This document shows positions 14,210 through 22,948 of a DNA stretch of 64,000 nucleotides, one piece after another. Numbering within the stretch: the stretch's first letter is position 1; each line of letters starts with the position of its first letter. Both the position numbers and the translations under genes were made by a program. The stretch is from Rhodoblastus sp963713695 (lineage in GTDB: Bacteria; Pseudomonadota; Alphaproteobacteria; Rhizobiales; Beijerinckiaceae). The stretch spans positions 620,001 to 684,000 of the forward strand of contig CAVQMU010000002.1 in the NCBI GenBank assembly GCA_963713695.1, in the 5' to 3' direction. The notes below the pieces were generated by a model that did no database searches, was not told the DNA's origin, and saw nothing but the letters and a program-made list of their open reading frames with translations.

Positions 14210-15502
14210 ATGGAAAGCCTGAAAATTCTTGATGGTGACGCTGCCGGCCTTCACGCCAGCCTGCTGGAGCTTGGCCGCAGGTCGCGCAAAGCCGCGCGAA
14301 AACTGGCGCTGGCGAGCCCGGAGCAAAAGAACCGCGCGCTAGTCGCCGGCGCCGCGGCCCTGCGTGGAAAAACCAGAGAGCTGATAGAGGCCAACGCCTT
14401 GGACATGGCGGCCGCCCGGGCAAAAAACCTCGCGCCCGCCATGCTCGACCGCCTGATGCTCGATGAAAAGCGCATCGCCTCGATGGCGCAGAGCCTTGAG
14501 GACATTGCCGCGCTGCCCGATCCCGTCGGGCGTCTGCTGGAGACGTTCGAGCGTCCCAACGGCTTGCGCATCGACCGCGTCGCCACGCCGCTCGGCGTCG
14601 TCGGCGTCATCTTCGAAAGCCGGCCCAATGTCACCGCCGACGCCGGCGCGCTCTGCCTCAAGGCCGGCAACGCCGCAATTCTCCGCGCGGGTTCCGAGAG
14701 TTATCATTCTTCAAAACTCATCCACGCCTGCCTCGTCGAGGGCCTGCGCGAGGCGGCCCTGCCGGAGGACTGTATCGCGCTGATCCCCACGCGCGACCGC
14801 GCCGCCGTCGGCGCCATGCTGGCGGGCCTTGACGGCGCCATCGACGTGATTGTTCCGCGCGGAGGAAAAAGCCTGGTCGCGCGGGTGCAGGCGGAGGCGC
14901 GGGTGCCGGTCTTCGCCCATCTCGAAGGCATCGTGCATGTCTACGTCGACGCCGAGGCCGATTTGGGAAAAGCCGAAAAAATCCTGCTCAACGCCAAGAT
15001 GCGCCGCACCGGCATTTGCGGCGCGGCGGAAACGTTGCTGGTCGATCGCGCGGGCGCGGAACGGCTGCTGTCGCCGCTGGTCAAAATGCTGCTCGACGCG
15101 AAATGCGAAGTGCGCGGCGACGAGGCGGCGCAAGCGGCGGATTCCCGGGTGAAAAAAGCGGTCGAGGACGACTGGGCGACCGAATATCTCGATGCGATCA
15201 TCGCGGTGAAGCTGGTGGATGGCGTGCAGGGCGCGATCGACCACATAGAGCATTATGGGTCGCATCACACCGACTGCATCGTCACGGAAAACGTCGAAAA
15301 GGCGGAAAAATTCCTGCGCGAAGTCGATTCCGCGATCGTCATCCACAATGCCTCCACGCAATTCGCCGACGGCGGCGAATTCGGCTTTGGCGCGGAAATC
15401 GGCATCGCCACGGGACGCATGCATGCGCGCGGTCCCGTCGGCGTGGCGCAGCTCACCTCCTTCAAATATGTCGTGCATGGCGCCGGCCAGACCCGCGCCT
15501 GA
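14210..15502 (+). CDS. proA: Glutamate-5-semialdehyde dehydrogenase (gamma-glutamyl phosphate reductase)
   Basis: The 430-aa product reduces gamma-glutamyl phosphate with NADPH, the second step of proline synthesis. Family signatures are FESRPNVTADAGALCLKAGN, the catalytic-cysteine region RRTGICGAAETLLVD, and GPVGVAQLTSFKYVV near the C-terminus. The ATG at 14210 (MESLKILDGD) is chosen because upstream in-frame starts fall inside the palindromic repeat. Confidence 0.96.
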   Translation: MESLKILDGDAAGLHASLLELGRRSRKAARKLALASPEQKNRALVAGAAALRGKTRELIEANALDMAAARAKNLAPAMLDRLMLDEKRIASMAQSLEDIAALPDPVGRLLETFERPNGLRIDRVATPLGVVGVIFESRPNVTADAGALCLKAGNAAILRAGSESYHSSKLIHACLVEGLREAALPEDCIALIPTRDRAAVGAMLAGLDGAIDVIVPRGGKSLVARVQAEARVPVFAHLEGIVHVYVDAEADLGKAEKILLNAKMRRTGICGAAETLLVDRAGAERLLSPLVKMLLDAKCEVRGDEAAQAADSRVKKAVEDDWATEYLDAIIAVKLVDGVQGAIDHIEHYGSHHTDCIVTENVEKAEKFLREVDSAIVIHNASTQFADGGEFGFGAEIGIATGRMHARGPVGVAQLTSFKYVVHGAGQTRA

Positions 15503-15533
15503 GCGGCCAAAGCTGCCGCCGCATGTTCAGGGC

Positions 15534-16115
15534 ATGCGCATCGGCCTGTTTGGCGGCTCCTTCAATCCGCCGCACGCCGGCCATGCCCTGGTTTGCGCGC
15601 TCGCCCTGCGAAAACTTGGCCTCGACCGCGTGTGGATGCTGGTCTCGCCAGGCAATCCGCTGAAAGACCAGAAGGGCTTGCCGTCGCTTGAAGCGCGCAT
15701 CAAGGCTGCGCGCTTGCTCACACGCGATCCCCGCGTGATCGTCACCGGGTTCGAGGCGGCGCTTGGCGCGCGTTTTTCATACCAGACCGTGGACCACCTG
15801 CGCCGCGCCTGCCCGGGAGTTCAATTCATCTGGATCATGGGCGCGGACAATCTGGCCTCCTTCTTTCGCTGGCGGCGTTGGCGGGACATTGCGATGTCCA
15901 TGCCAATCCTCGTCGTCGACCGGCCCGGCTCGACCCATCGCGCCGTGCATGGGCTTTCCGGCGGCTGGTTCGAGCGCTACAGGCTGCCTGAAACCGCAGC
16001 CAAGACGCTTCCGGCGCGGCGCGCGCCGGCGCTGGTAGTCCTGCACGGGCCGCGCTCAAGCCTGTCTTCCACCCTGTTGAGGGCCGGAAAGGCTCCGATT
16101 CGCGGTGGTCATTGA
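15534..16115 (+). CDS. nadD: Nicotinate-nucleotide adenylyltransferase
   Basis: The 193-aa product begins MRIGLFGGSFNPPHAGHALV, containing the nucleotidyltransferase GGSFNPxHxGH signature. It continues with FIWIMGADNLASFFRWRRW and a C-terminal SSTLLR segment close to the SSTxIR motif. It makes deamido-NAD from NaMN and ATP. The start is the ATG at 15534; upstream starts overlap proA. It precedes rsfS, a conserved pairing. Confidence 0.95.
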   Translation: MRIGLFGGSFNPPHAGHALVCALALRKLGLDRVWMLVSPGNPLKDQKGLPSLEARIKAARLLTRDPRVIVTGFEAALGARFSYQTVDHLRRACPGVQFIWIMGADNLASFFRWRRWRDIAMSMPILVVDRPGSTHRAVHGLSGGWFERYRLPETAAKTLPARRAPALVVLHGPRSSLSSTLLRAGKAPIRGGH

Positions 16116-16176
16116 TCTTTCTGCCGGGAACCGCCATTTTAAGGAGAAGATCGTGCGCCGAGCCCGGCGCTTGTAA

Positions 16177-16605
16177 TTGAGACGAGAGGATTTTGTCCTG
16201 AGCCGAAGCAAAGCCAATGGCGCGGAACCGCAACCCGCTGCCGAAACAGGCGCCGCGCAACTGACCCCACAGGCGAAAGCGGCGCTGGCCGCGCTCGACG
16301 ATCTGAAGGCCGATGAAGTCAACGTCATCGACCTCATGGGAAAAACCTCCATCGCCGACTTCATGATCATCGCCACGGGACGCTCGACCACCCAGGTCGG
16401 CGCGCTGGCGGACAGGGTCGTCAAGGCCATCAAGGAATTGGGAGGCGGCACGCCGGCCGTCGAGGGCGTTCCCGCCAACGACTGGGTGCTGATCGATGCG
16501 GGCGACCTGATCGTCCACGTCTTCCGCCCGGAAGTGCGTCAGTTCTACAATCTCGAAAAAATGTGGGGCGTCGACCGTCCCGGCGAAAAGCGGCAGGAAG
16601 CTTGA
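16177..16605 (+). CDS. rsfS: Ribosomal silencing factor RsfS
   Basis: The 142-aa product is the RsfS/Iojap/YbeB family protein that binds L14 and blocks subunit joining during starvation. Signatures are DFMIIATGRSTTQVGALAD, VEGVPANDWVLIDAGDLIVHVF and YNLEKMWG. No ATG is available near the expected start. A TTG at 16177 is the longest option; a CTG at 16198 with gagagga upstream is an alternative, so the N-terminal residues are uncertain. Confidence 0.93.
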   Translation: MRREDFVLSRSKANGAEPQPAAETGAAQLTPQAKAALAALDDLKADEVNVIDLMGKTSIADFMIIATGRSTTQVGALADRVVKAIKELGGGTPAVEGVPANDWVLIDAGDLIVHVFRPEVRQFYNLEKMWGVDRPGEKRQEA

Positions 16606-16645
16606 ACAAGCAGCTCGAAAAAGGGCGCTTGAAAGCGTTCCGGGC

Positions 16646-17127
16646 GTGAAGCTCTACCTCGTCGGCGTCGGGCGGCTGAAAGCCGGCCCGGAGCGCGAGC
16701 TGGTGGCGCGCTATGCCGACAGATGCACGGCCAGCGGCCGGAAAATCGGCTTTCCCGCTTTTGAAATGCGCGAGATCGACGAATCCCGCGCCCGCCGGCC
16801 GGAAGACCGCAAGGCCGAGGAAGCCGCGGCGATCGAGGCGCTGTTGCCGGCGCAGGCGAAAGAATCTGCCTGGACGAACGCGGCAAGTCGATTTCAAGCG
16901 AGGATTTCGCCAGAAAACTGGGGGATTGGCGTGATTCCGGCTCCGGAGCCTGCGCTTTCGTCATTGGCGGCCCTGACGGCCTCGATCCCGGCTTTCGCGA
17001 AAAGGCGAACCTGACCCTCGCCTTTGGCGCGATGACCTGGCCGCACCAGATCGTGCGCGCGCTGGCGGTGGAGCAGATTTTTCGCGCCATGACCATACTT
17101 TCCGGCCATCCCTATCATCGTGTCTGA
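16646..17127 (+). CDS. rlmH: 23S rRNA (pseudouridine1915-N3)-methyltransferase, frameshifted
   Basis: The first frame gives MKLYLVGVGRLKAGPERELV through IEALLPAQA, the N-terminal half of the SPOUT methyltransferase RlmH. After about 16855-16862 the family sequence continues in another frame as ERICLDERGKSISSEDFARK, then FVIGGPDGL, FGAMTWPHQIVRALAVEQ and HPYHRV with a stop at 17125-17127. One added base near gcaggcgaaag repairs it to a normal 160-aa protein. The downstream half keeps all SAM-binding motifs, so the frameshift is recent or an assembly error. It follows rsfS by 40 bp, the usual order. Confidence 0.85.
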
Positions 17128-17210
17128 TAGTTTAAGCTAGACCATGCAACTTGCGACGCGATTATTCGTTGTTGCCTTGGGGACGATTGGGTTGGGAGCG
17201 CAGCCACGGG

Positions 17211-18566
17211 ATGAAAGATGGAGAGTCGTTCGACCTCGCTCCCTGCGGCCTTGCGATTCTGGCGCCCGAGGGCGCGATCCTGCGCGTAAATCGCAAGTTG
17301 CTGGAATGGACGGGTTTTTCGGCGCCTGAGCTTGTCGGTCGAAAAAACATGGCCGAGTTGCTGGATGGCGACGGACCGCAATTCCTCGCCGATCTCGACG
17401 TGGTCATGAGCAGGGAAAAGCCCTGCGTCGACGAGATTTTCGTGCTGCTGCGGCGCCAATCGGGCGAATTCCTGCCCGTCTATCTCAATTTCGCACGCCA
17501 TGCGGGCGCAGACGGCGCCGCCACGATTCATGTCGCCGCCTTTCGCGCCGAGCATCGCTTCCAGCAGGAGGCGGAGTTGCGGCGCGGCAAGCAGGCGGCC
17601 GAGCAATTGGCGGCCATCGTCTCGAATTCGGTGGACGCCATCGCCAGCGTCGACACCCAGGGCATCGTGCTCAACGCCAACAGGGCCTTCTGCGATATTT
17701 TCCAGTATCGGATGGAGGAATTGATCGGTGCGAATCTCGGCGATGTGATCGTGCCCGCGGAATATCGCGAGGAACTCGCGCAAAAGCTGCAAGCGGCGGC
17801 GCTTGGCGCGGTCAAGCCGCGTATCGTCAGGCGTCGGCGCAAGGACGGCGTCCTGCTTGATTTTTCACTGTCCACCGCGCCGATTTATGACGACCAGGGC
17901 AAAATTGTCGCCATCTCCGCAATCTACCGCGATGTCGCGCCGCTGATGCGCGCCGCCGAACACATCGAATTCCTGCTGCGCGAGGTCAATCACCGCTCGA
18001 AAAACATGCTCGCCGTCGTCCAGGCCGTGGCGCGGCAGACGGCGCGGCTCGCCGCGACGCCGGAGCTTTTCATCGAGGGTTTCATGGCGCGCCTGGCGGC
18101 GATCGGCTCAAGCCATGACCTGCTGGTGTCGCGCGACTGGCGCGGCGTGCAGATCGCCGACCTCACCCAGAGCCAGTTCAGCCATCTCGACATCGAGCAG
18201 CGCGGCCGCATCGCGATTTCAGGCGATTATCTCGAAATCAATCCGCGCGCGGCCGAGGCCTATGGGCTGGCCCTGCACGAGCTTTCCAACAACGCCGTCA
18301 AGTTTGGCGCGCTGTCGAATGGCTCGGGCGCGGTCGATCTCAGCTTTCAGCTCGACCGCCAGAAGAAGGCCTATGTGCTGACCTGGCGCGAAAGCGGCGG
18401 CCCCACCGTCGCCAAGCCGCCGCGCATCGGCTTCGGCAATACGGTGTTGACGCGCATGTCGCCCATGGCGATCCAGGGGGAATGCCAAATCGACTATCCG
18501 CCGGAAGGGCTGTTCTACCGCCTCTCCGCGCCGATCGCGCAGATTGCGATGAACGGGCAGGGATGA
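17211..18566 (+). CDS. PAS-domain HWE-family sensor histidine kinase
   Basis: The 451-aa protein has no membrane segment. An N-terminal PAS-like domain (about 1-115) and a second PAS domain with PAC (about 130-250, VDAIASVDTQGIVLNANRAF) precede an HWE-type kinase domain. The phospho-accepting His is in LREVNHRSKNML (about residue 261), the N-box is ALHELSNNAVKFGAL, and the WxE motif is TWRESGG. It is probably a cytoplasmic sensor. No response regulator lies nearby. The ATG at 17211 (MKDGESFDLAP) is the first good start. Its second half is duplicated at 19093-19764. Confidence 0.88.
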   Translation: MKDGESFDLAPCGLAILAPEGAILRVNRKLLEWTGFSAPELVGRKNMAELLDGDGPQFLADLDVVMSREKPCVDEIFVLLRRQSGEFLPVYLNFARHAGADGAATIHVAAFRAEHRFQQEAELRRGKQAAEQLAAIVSNSVDAIASVDTQGIVLNANRAFCDIFQYRMEELIGANLGDVIVPAEYREELAQKLQAAALGAVKPRIVRRRRKDGVLLDFSLSTAPIYDDQGKIVAISAIYRDVAPLMRAAEHIEFLLREVNHRSKNMLAVVQAVARQTARLAATPELFIEGFMARLAAIGSSHDLLVSRDWRGVQIADLTQSQFSHLDIEQRGRIAISGDYLEINPRAAEAYGLALHELSNNAVKFGALSNGSGAVDLSFQLDRQKKAYVLTWRESGGPTVAKPPRIGFGNTVLTRMSPMAIQGECQIDYPPEGLFYRLSAPIAQIAMNGQG

Positions 18567-18575
18567 AGGGCGCGA

Positions 18576-18668
18576 GAGCGGGGACATGATCGAATTGCGC
18601 GCCACGCGGAAGCCAAGCCGAGCGACCTGTCCGGACGCAATTCGTTCGTGTCCTTCGATCCCGGCCGG
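18576..18668. repeat. REP-like hairpin after the kinase, diverged copy
   Basis: Arms ggggacatgatcgaattgcg and cgcaattcgttcgtgtcc form a long imperfect stem. It is the oldest-looking of three copies, each immediately downstream of a kinase 3' end. Confidence 0.6.
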
Positions 18669-18823
18669 AAGGGCGCCTTTCAACCGACGAAATTCGCGCA
18701 GGCTACAATTCTACAATTGGTATCATGTCCCCGTAATTCCAGATCGACTATCCGCCGGAAGGCCTTTTTTACCGCCTGTCCGCGCCGATCGCGCAGATCG
18801 CGATGAACGGGCAGGGGTGAGCG

Positions 18824-18924
18824 GATCGGGGACGTGAGGAGCGGGGACGTGATCGAATTGCGCGCGAAACGCCGCTGCTGAGGCGAGCGAACTGTCGGGG
18901 CGCAATTCGTTCGTGTCCCCGATC
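18824..18924. repeat. REP-like hairpin, copy 2
   Basis: Outer arms gatcggggacgtga and tcgtgtccccgatc, and inner arms gaattgcgc and gcgcaattc, make a stem-loop of about 100 nt. An almost identical structure follows at 19768-19868. Confidence 0.65.
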
Positions 18925-19047
18925 CGGGCCGGCGAGGCGCGATCTTGCAGATGGGCGCGCCGCTAAGTTGTTTAATTCTGCAATTGGTATCCTGTTACCG
19001 AATTAGCGTGTCTTACTTTTGGGGTCCACTCCACACCGAAGAAAAAA

Positions 19048-19069
19048 GGGGATTTAGTAAGGTGTCACC
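19048..19069 (+). repeat. RAYT-terminal repeat, solo copy
   Basis: ggggatttagtaaggtg and the next five bases differ at one position from the 22-bp RAYT end at 21324-21345. It is preceded by ccgaagaaaaaa, like the RAYT 3' end. Confidence 0.7.
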
Positions 19070-19070
19070 G

Positions 19071-19093
19071 TAATAGCGTAATAGCGTAATAGC
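19071..19093 (+). repeat. Tandem taatagcg repeat at the duplication junction
   Basis: Three successive copies of taatagcg (the last incomplete) join the RAYT-type repeat to the start of the duplicated kinase fragment, and put a stop codon in frame just upstream of it. Confidence 0.7.
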
Positions 19094-19764
19094 AGGGCAA
19101 AATTGTCGCCATCTCCGCAATCTACCGCGATGTCGCGCCGCTGATGCGCGCCGCCGAGCACATTGAATTCCTGCTGCGCGAGGTCAATCACCGCTCGAAG
19201 AACATGCTGGCCGTGGTGCAGGCGGTGGCGCGGCAGACGGCGCGGCTCGCGGCGACGCCGGAGCTTTTCATCGAGGGCTTCATGGCGCGCCTCGCGGCGA
19301 TCGGCTCGAGCCACGACCTGCTGGTGTCGCGCGACTGGCGCGGCGTGCAGATCGCCGACCTGACGCAGAGCCAGTTCAGCCATCTCGACGTCGAGCAGCG
19401 CGCGCGCATCGCGATTTCAGGCGATTATCTCGAAATCAATCCGCGCGCCGCCGAGGCCTATGGCCTGGCGCTGCATGAATTGTCCAACAACGCCGTCAAA
19501 TATGGCGCGCTGTCGAACGGCGCGGGCGCGGTCGAGCTTCGCTTCCAGCTCGACCGGCCCAACAAGGCCTATGTGCTGACCTGGCGCGAAAGCGGCGGTC
19601 CCGCCGTCGCCGAGCCGCCGCGCGTCGGTTTCGGCAACATTGTCCTGACCCGCATGTCGCCCATGTCGATCCAGGGGGAGAGCCGGATCGACTATCCGCC
19701 GGAAGGCCTTTTTTACCGCCTGTCCGCGCCGATCGCGCAGATCGCGATGAACGGGCAGGGGTGA
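19093..19764 (+). pseudogene. Truncated second copy of the HWE kinase catalytic half
   Basis: These 672 bp align without gaps to 17895-18566, from QGKIVAISAIYRDV to the stop. The encoded proteins differ at only a few positions, for example KYGALSNGAGAVELRF against KFGALSNGSGAVDLSF. Both PAS domains are missing and a TAG stop lies directly upstream of the homology. The phospho-accepting His, N-box and WxE motif are intact. Translation from an internal ATG (19144) would give a 206-aa stand-alone kinase domain, but no ribosome-binding site is seen. Amino-acid conservation despite nucleotide divergence suggests it came from a selected paralogue or stayed under selection for some time. Confidence 0.8.
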
Positions 19765-20014
19765 GCGGATCGGGGACGTGAGGAGCGGAGACGTGATCGA
19801 ATTGCGCGCGAAACGCCGCTGCTGAGGCGAGCGAACTGTCGGGGCGCAATTCGTTCGTGTCCCCGATCCGGGCCGGCGAGGCGCGATCTTGCAGATGGGC
19901 TCGCCGCTAAGTTGTTTAATTCTGCAATTGGTATCCTGTTACCGAATTGGCGTGTCTTACTTATGGGGTCCACTCCACACCGAATAAAAAGGGGATTTAG
20001 TAAGGTGGCACCGT
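19686..20014. repeat. About 330-bp direct repeat, copy 2
   Basis: Second copy of 18742-19071, again spanning a kinase 3' end, a REP-like hairpin (19768-19868) and the RAYT-type terminal repeat (19991-20012). Confidence 0.88.
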
Positions 20015-20134
20015 TATCATCTTTCGTAAAGGCTGGTGCCATGAAGTATGTCATAACTATCTCCAAGATGGTTCGCCGCGCATTTAGACGTCAACATTGT
20101 CGCTGAACAGATATTACGAATAATATTCATCCGC

Positions 20135-20518
20135 TTAATTATCGGGTTGCGCATTAATTGCAGGATGGTATCCGAATATAGAATGGTAAACGTATGTATC
20201 AAATCTAATCAATTGAAATTGAATTGTGAGCAAGAGAACAAATAGAATGATCGAGATAATTTTATTAACACCTAGGATGACCATCATCAGCGCGAAGCAG
20301 GCTGGCCCGAGAAGAAGCAATGCAAAATAAACTTCGACCACACCTCCTTTTGGTAGGAATTGGCATGCCCATGACAATCCAACTTGGCCGTATAAACACG
20401 AGTCAGCCAAATAAAATATAAAAATCAACATGGAAAAAAACACCGCGTCATACATCGCAAACAGCAAAATAAACAATAAGATACGCCACTTTAATTTGTA
20501 TGTTTGCAGGTCAAGCAT
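20135..20518 (-). CDS. AT-rich membrane protein of unknown function
   Basis: A 127-aa product (MLDLQTYKLKWRILLFILLF) starts at an ATG at 20518 with aaagga 6 nt upstream. It has about three to four hydrophobic helices (ILLFILLFAMYDAVFFSM, VYFALLLLGPACFALMMV, IISIILFVLLLTIQF) and ends YHPAINAQPDN. Base composition is strikingly AT-rich against GC-rich neighbours, a sign of horizontal transfer. It is flanked by inverted copies of the RAYT-type repeat (19991-20012 and 20599-20620). No family recognised; a small immunity-like or phage membrane protein is possible. Confidence 0.6.
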   Translation of the reverse strand: MLDLQTYKLKWRILLFILLFAMYDAVFFSMLIFIFYLADSCLYGQVGLSWACQFLPKGGVVEVYFALLLLGPACFALMMVILGVNKIISIILFVLLLTIQFQLIRFDTYVYHSIFGYHPAINAQPDN

Positions 20519-20568
20519 GTATATTCCTTTTCTATGCATATTCCGCATAGCCAGCATAGCTTACAGGG

Positions 20569-21349
20569 GATTAATGTGACACTTTACTAGGAGATTAAGG
20601 TGACACTTTACTAAATCCCCAAATTGATCCATGTTCCAGTCTTTCCGCTTCGATCGTGGGGTCCTCCTTTTGGCACGTATCGCGCGCCTTGTCGTTCCCG
20701 GCCTGCCGCATCATGTGACGCAGCGCGGCAATCGACGTCTCAACGTGTTCTTTTCGGATGACGATTATCTGCTCTATCTCGATCTTCTGAGCGACCGATG
20801 CCGCAAGGCGGGCGTGGAAATCTGGTCCTACTGCCTCATGCCCAATCACGTGCACATGATCCTGACGCCTTCGACGCCGCAGGGGCTCGGCCTGGCGCTG
20901 GGCGAAACCCACCGCCGCTATTGCGGGGTCATCAATGCGCGGCTGCGCGTGACCGGGCATTTGTTTCAATCGCGCTTTGGCTCCGTGGTCATGGACGAAG
21001 AGCATCTGATGGCGGCCGTGCGCTACGTTGCGCTCAATCCCGTGCGGGCGCGGCTGGTCGCGCGGGCCGAGGATTGGCGCTGGTCGAGCGTTCGCGCGCA
21101 TCTGGCGGGCGAAGACGACGCCCATGTGGCCGTCGCTCCGATTCTGTCCCGCTGCGCCGGGCGTTTCGCCGAGTTGATCGACGCCGAACCGGAGCCGGAT
21201 AAAATGGCGGCGCTCCGGGCGGCGGAAACGATCGGGCGCCCCTGGGAGCGGAAAGCTTTCTCGACAAGATCGCGACGCTCACAGGCCGCGATGCGCGGCC
21301 CGCGAAAAGAGGGCCGAAGAAAAGGGGATTTAGTAAAGTGTCACCGTAA
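20569..21349 (+). mobile_element. RAYT element with inverted terminal repeats
   Basis: The transposase gene is bracketed by a perfect 22-bp inverted repeat: ggtgacactttactaaatcc.. at 20599-20620 and its complement ggggatttagtaaagtgtca.. at 21324-21345. A second partial left copy (20569-20590) stands in tandem with the first. The right repeat lies inside the last codons of the transposase gene. Related solo repeats and REP-like hairpins lie within 2 kb upstream. Confidence 0.72.
20670..21349 (+). CDS. REP-associated tyrosine transposase (RAYT), frameshifted near the 3' end
   Basis: The TTG at 20670 gives the family start MARIARLVVPGLPHHVTQRG. The Y1 HUH-type core follows, with the metal-binding His pair in CLMPNHVHMIL and the segment GHLFQSRFGSVVMDEEHL. 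Then come RYVALNPVRARLV and WRWSSVRAHL. The frame breaks at a C-run (21239-21242). One extra C would restore GAESFLDKIATLTGRDARPA and the terminal KRGFSKVSP with a stop at 21347-21349, about 226 aa in all. As given, the uncorrected frame runs on to 21407. RAYTs nick REP hairpins, which fits the hairpins upstream. Confidence 0.85.
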
Positions 21350-21565
21350 CAACGTAACCAGTAAGTCGCCTCGGCTTCTTCATACTCTTGCTTTAGCTCG
21401 ACAGTAGCCCCCTCGGCTGCTTCCTTCGCCCGACGCTCCAGTCCTTCTCGCGTAACTGGCTCGTGCGGTGTCGAGCCAGGAGGTATGCTGGCATGACCCT
21501 CTCGCCCCATTGCCGTCGCAAATTGCGGCTTTAAGCTGGGGCCGCGAATCGGTGGACGAGGCGGG

Positions 21566-22948
21566 ATGAGGTTTTACAAGCGGAGACTGAGCGACAGAGG
21601 CGCGGCCATGCGGGCCTGCCTTGCGGTTCTCGCTTGTTTCGCATGCGCCCAGGCCCACGCCGAAAATCCGCAACCGCCCGCGGCAACCCTGTCCGACGCC
21701 GATAAAAAAGCCGCAGATCTCGAGGCGCAGCGCCTGCAGATCCAGGGCGTTCAGGATACGCTCGCCCAGTCCGAGGCGCAGCGGAAAAAAATCGAGGCGG
21801 AAATCGCCTCCTACCAGAATGACCGAGCATCCCTGACCAAGGCGCTGATCGACGCGAAGCAGAAGATCGACGACTCCGAAAACAGGGCCGCCGAGGCGCA
21901 GAACAGGCTCGAAACCCTCACGGGTAGCGAGGCGGCGATCCGCCGTTCGCTCGATGCCCGGCGCGGCGTGCTGGGGCAGGTGCTTGCCGCCTTGCAGCGC
22001 ATGGGCCGCAAACCGCCGCCGGCGCTGCTGGCCCAGCCCGAGGATGTTTTGCGCGCGATACGCGCGTCCATGGCGCTCGGCGCGGTGCTGCCGCAATTGC
22101 GCGCTGAAACCGAAGCCCTGGCGAACGATTTGCAGGACCTCGTCAATCTTCGCGCCTCCATCGCCGCCGAGCGCGAAAAGCTTGGCCTGGACCTGGCGAC
22201 GCAACGCGACGAGCGGGCGCGGCTCGAAGCGCTGATCGTCGCGCGGCAAAAGTCGATCGGCGAGGCGCAGGAGGCGCTTGCCGCCGAACGCGCCCGCGCC
22301 GAAAAGCTCAGCCATGAGGCGTCGAGCCTCAAAGACCTGATGGCGCGCATGGAAACCGAGCTTGAATCGGCCAGAAAAGCCGCTGAAGCCGCGAAAAAGG
22401 CGGACGACGAGCGAGCCCGGCTTTCGGCGGCGGAAGCCGAAAAGGCCAGGCAGCGCTTCGCCAATATCCCGCAGCGCGATCCGGCGCGGCTCGCCCCGGC
22501 CATCGCCTTTTCCGACGCCAGGGGCATGCTGGCGCTGCCGGCCAACGGGACGGTCATCAAATATTACGGCGCGCCGAGCGAATTCGGTGGCGTCGAAAAG
22601 GGACTTTCTCTGGCGACGCGGCCAAATGCCATTGTTTCGGCGCCGAGCGATGGCTATATCGCCTTCTCCGGGCCCTGGCGGAGCTATGGACAGCTCTTGA
22701 TCGTCAACGCCGGCGGCGGCTATTATGTGGTCCTTGCGGGCATGCAGCATATAGATGTGGCGGTCGGGCAGTTTGTCCTGGCCGGGGAGCCGGTCGGCGC
22801 TATGGGCGACGGCGCGGTGAGGACTGCGGCGGCGGTCGCCATTGGCGCCGCCCAGCCTGTCCTCTATGTAGAGTTTCGCAAAGACGGGGCGGCAATCGAT
22901 CCGGGTCCATGGTGGACCAAGGCGGAAACACAAAGGGTTCGCGGATAA
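21566..22948 (+). CDS. envC: Murein hydrolase activator, EnvC family
   Basis: The product is 460 aa from 21566, or 446 aa from the ATG at 21608, which starts directly at the signal peptide MRACLAVLACFACAQAHAEN. Residues about 55-325 form a long coiled coil. A C-terminal LytM/M23-like domain (about 345-450) contains GTVIKYYGAPSEFGG, KGLSLATRPNAIVSAP and VLYVEFRKDG. Zinc ligands of active M23 peptidases are missing, as in EnvC, so it should activate amidases in the periplasm during division. The stop overlaps the ctpA start (TAATG), showing translational coupling. Confidence 0.88.
   Translation: MRFYKRRLSDRGAAMRACLAVLACFACAQAHAENPQPPAATLSDADKKAADLEAQRLQIQGVQDTLAQSEAQRKKIEAEIASYQNDRASLTKALIDAKQKIDDSENRAAEAQNRLETLTGSEAAIRRSLDARRGVLGQVLAALQRMGRKPPPALLAQPEDVLRAIRASMALGAVLPQLRAETEALANDLQDLVNLRASIAAEREKLGLDLATQRDERARLEALIVARQKSIGEAQEALAAERARAEKLSHEASSLKDLMARMETELESARKAAEAAKKADDERARLSAAEAEKARQRFANIPQRDPARLAPAIAFSDARGMLALPANGTVIKYYGAPSEFGGVEKGLSLATRPNAIVSAPSDGYIAFSGPWRSYGQLLIVNAGGGYYVVLAGMQHIDVAVGQFVLAGEPVGAMGDGAVRTAAAVAIGAAQPVLYVEFRKDGAAIDPGPWWTKAETQRVRG

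Larger units (their letters stand above)
18742..19071. repeat. About 330-bp direct repeat, copy 1
   Basis: This segment, from gatcgactatccgccggaa to the RAYT-end-like motif, recurs at 19686-20014 with only a handful of mismatches and one A-run indel. It includes the last codons of the kinase, a REP-like hairpin (18824-18924) and ggggatttagtaaggtg at 19048. The offset between copies is 944 bp. Confidence 0.88.
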
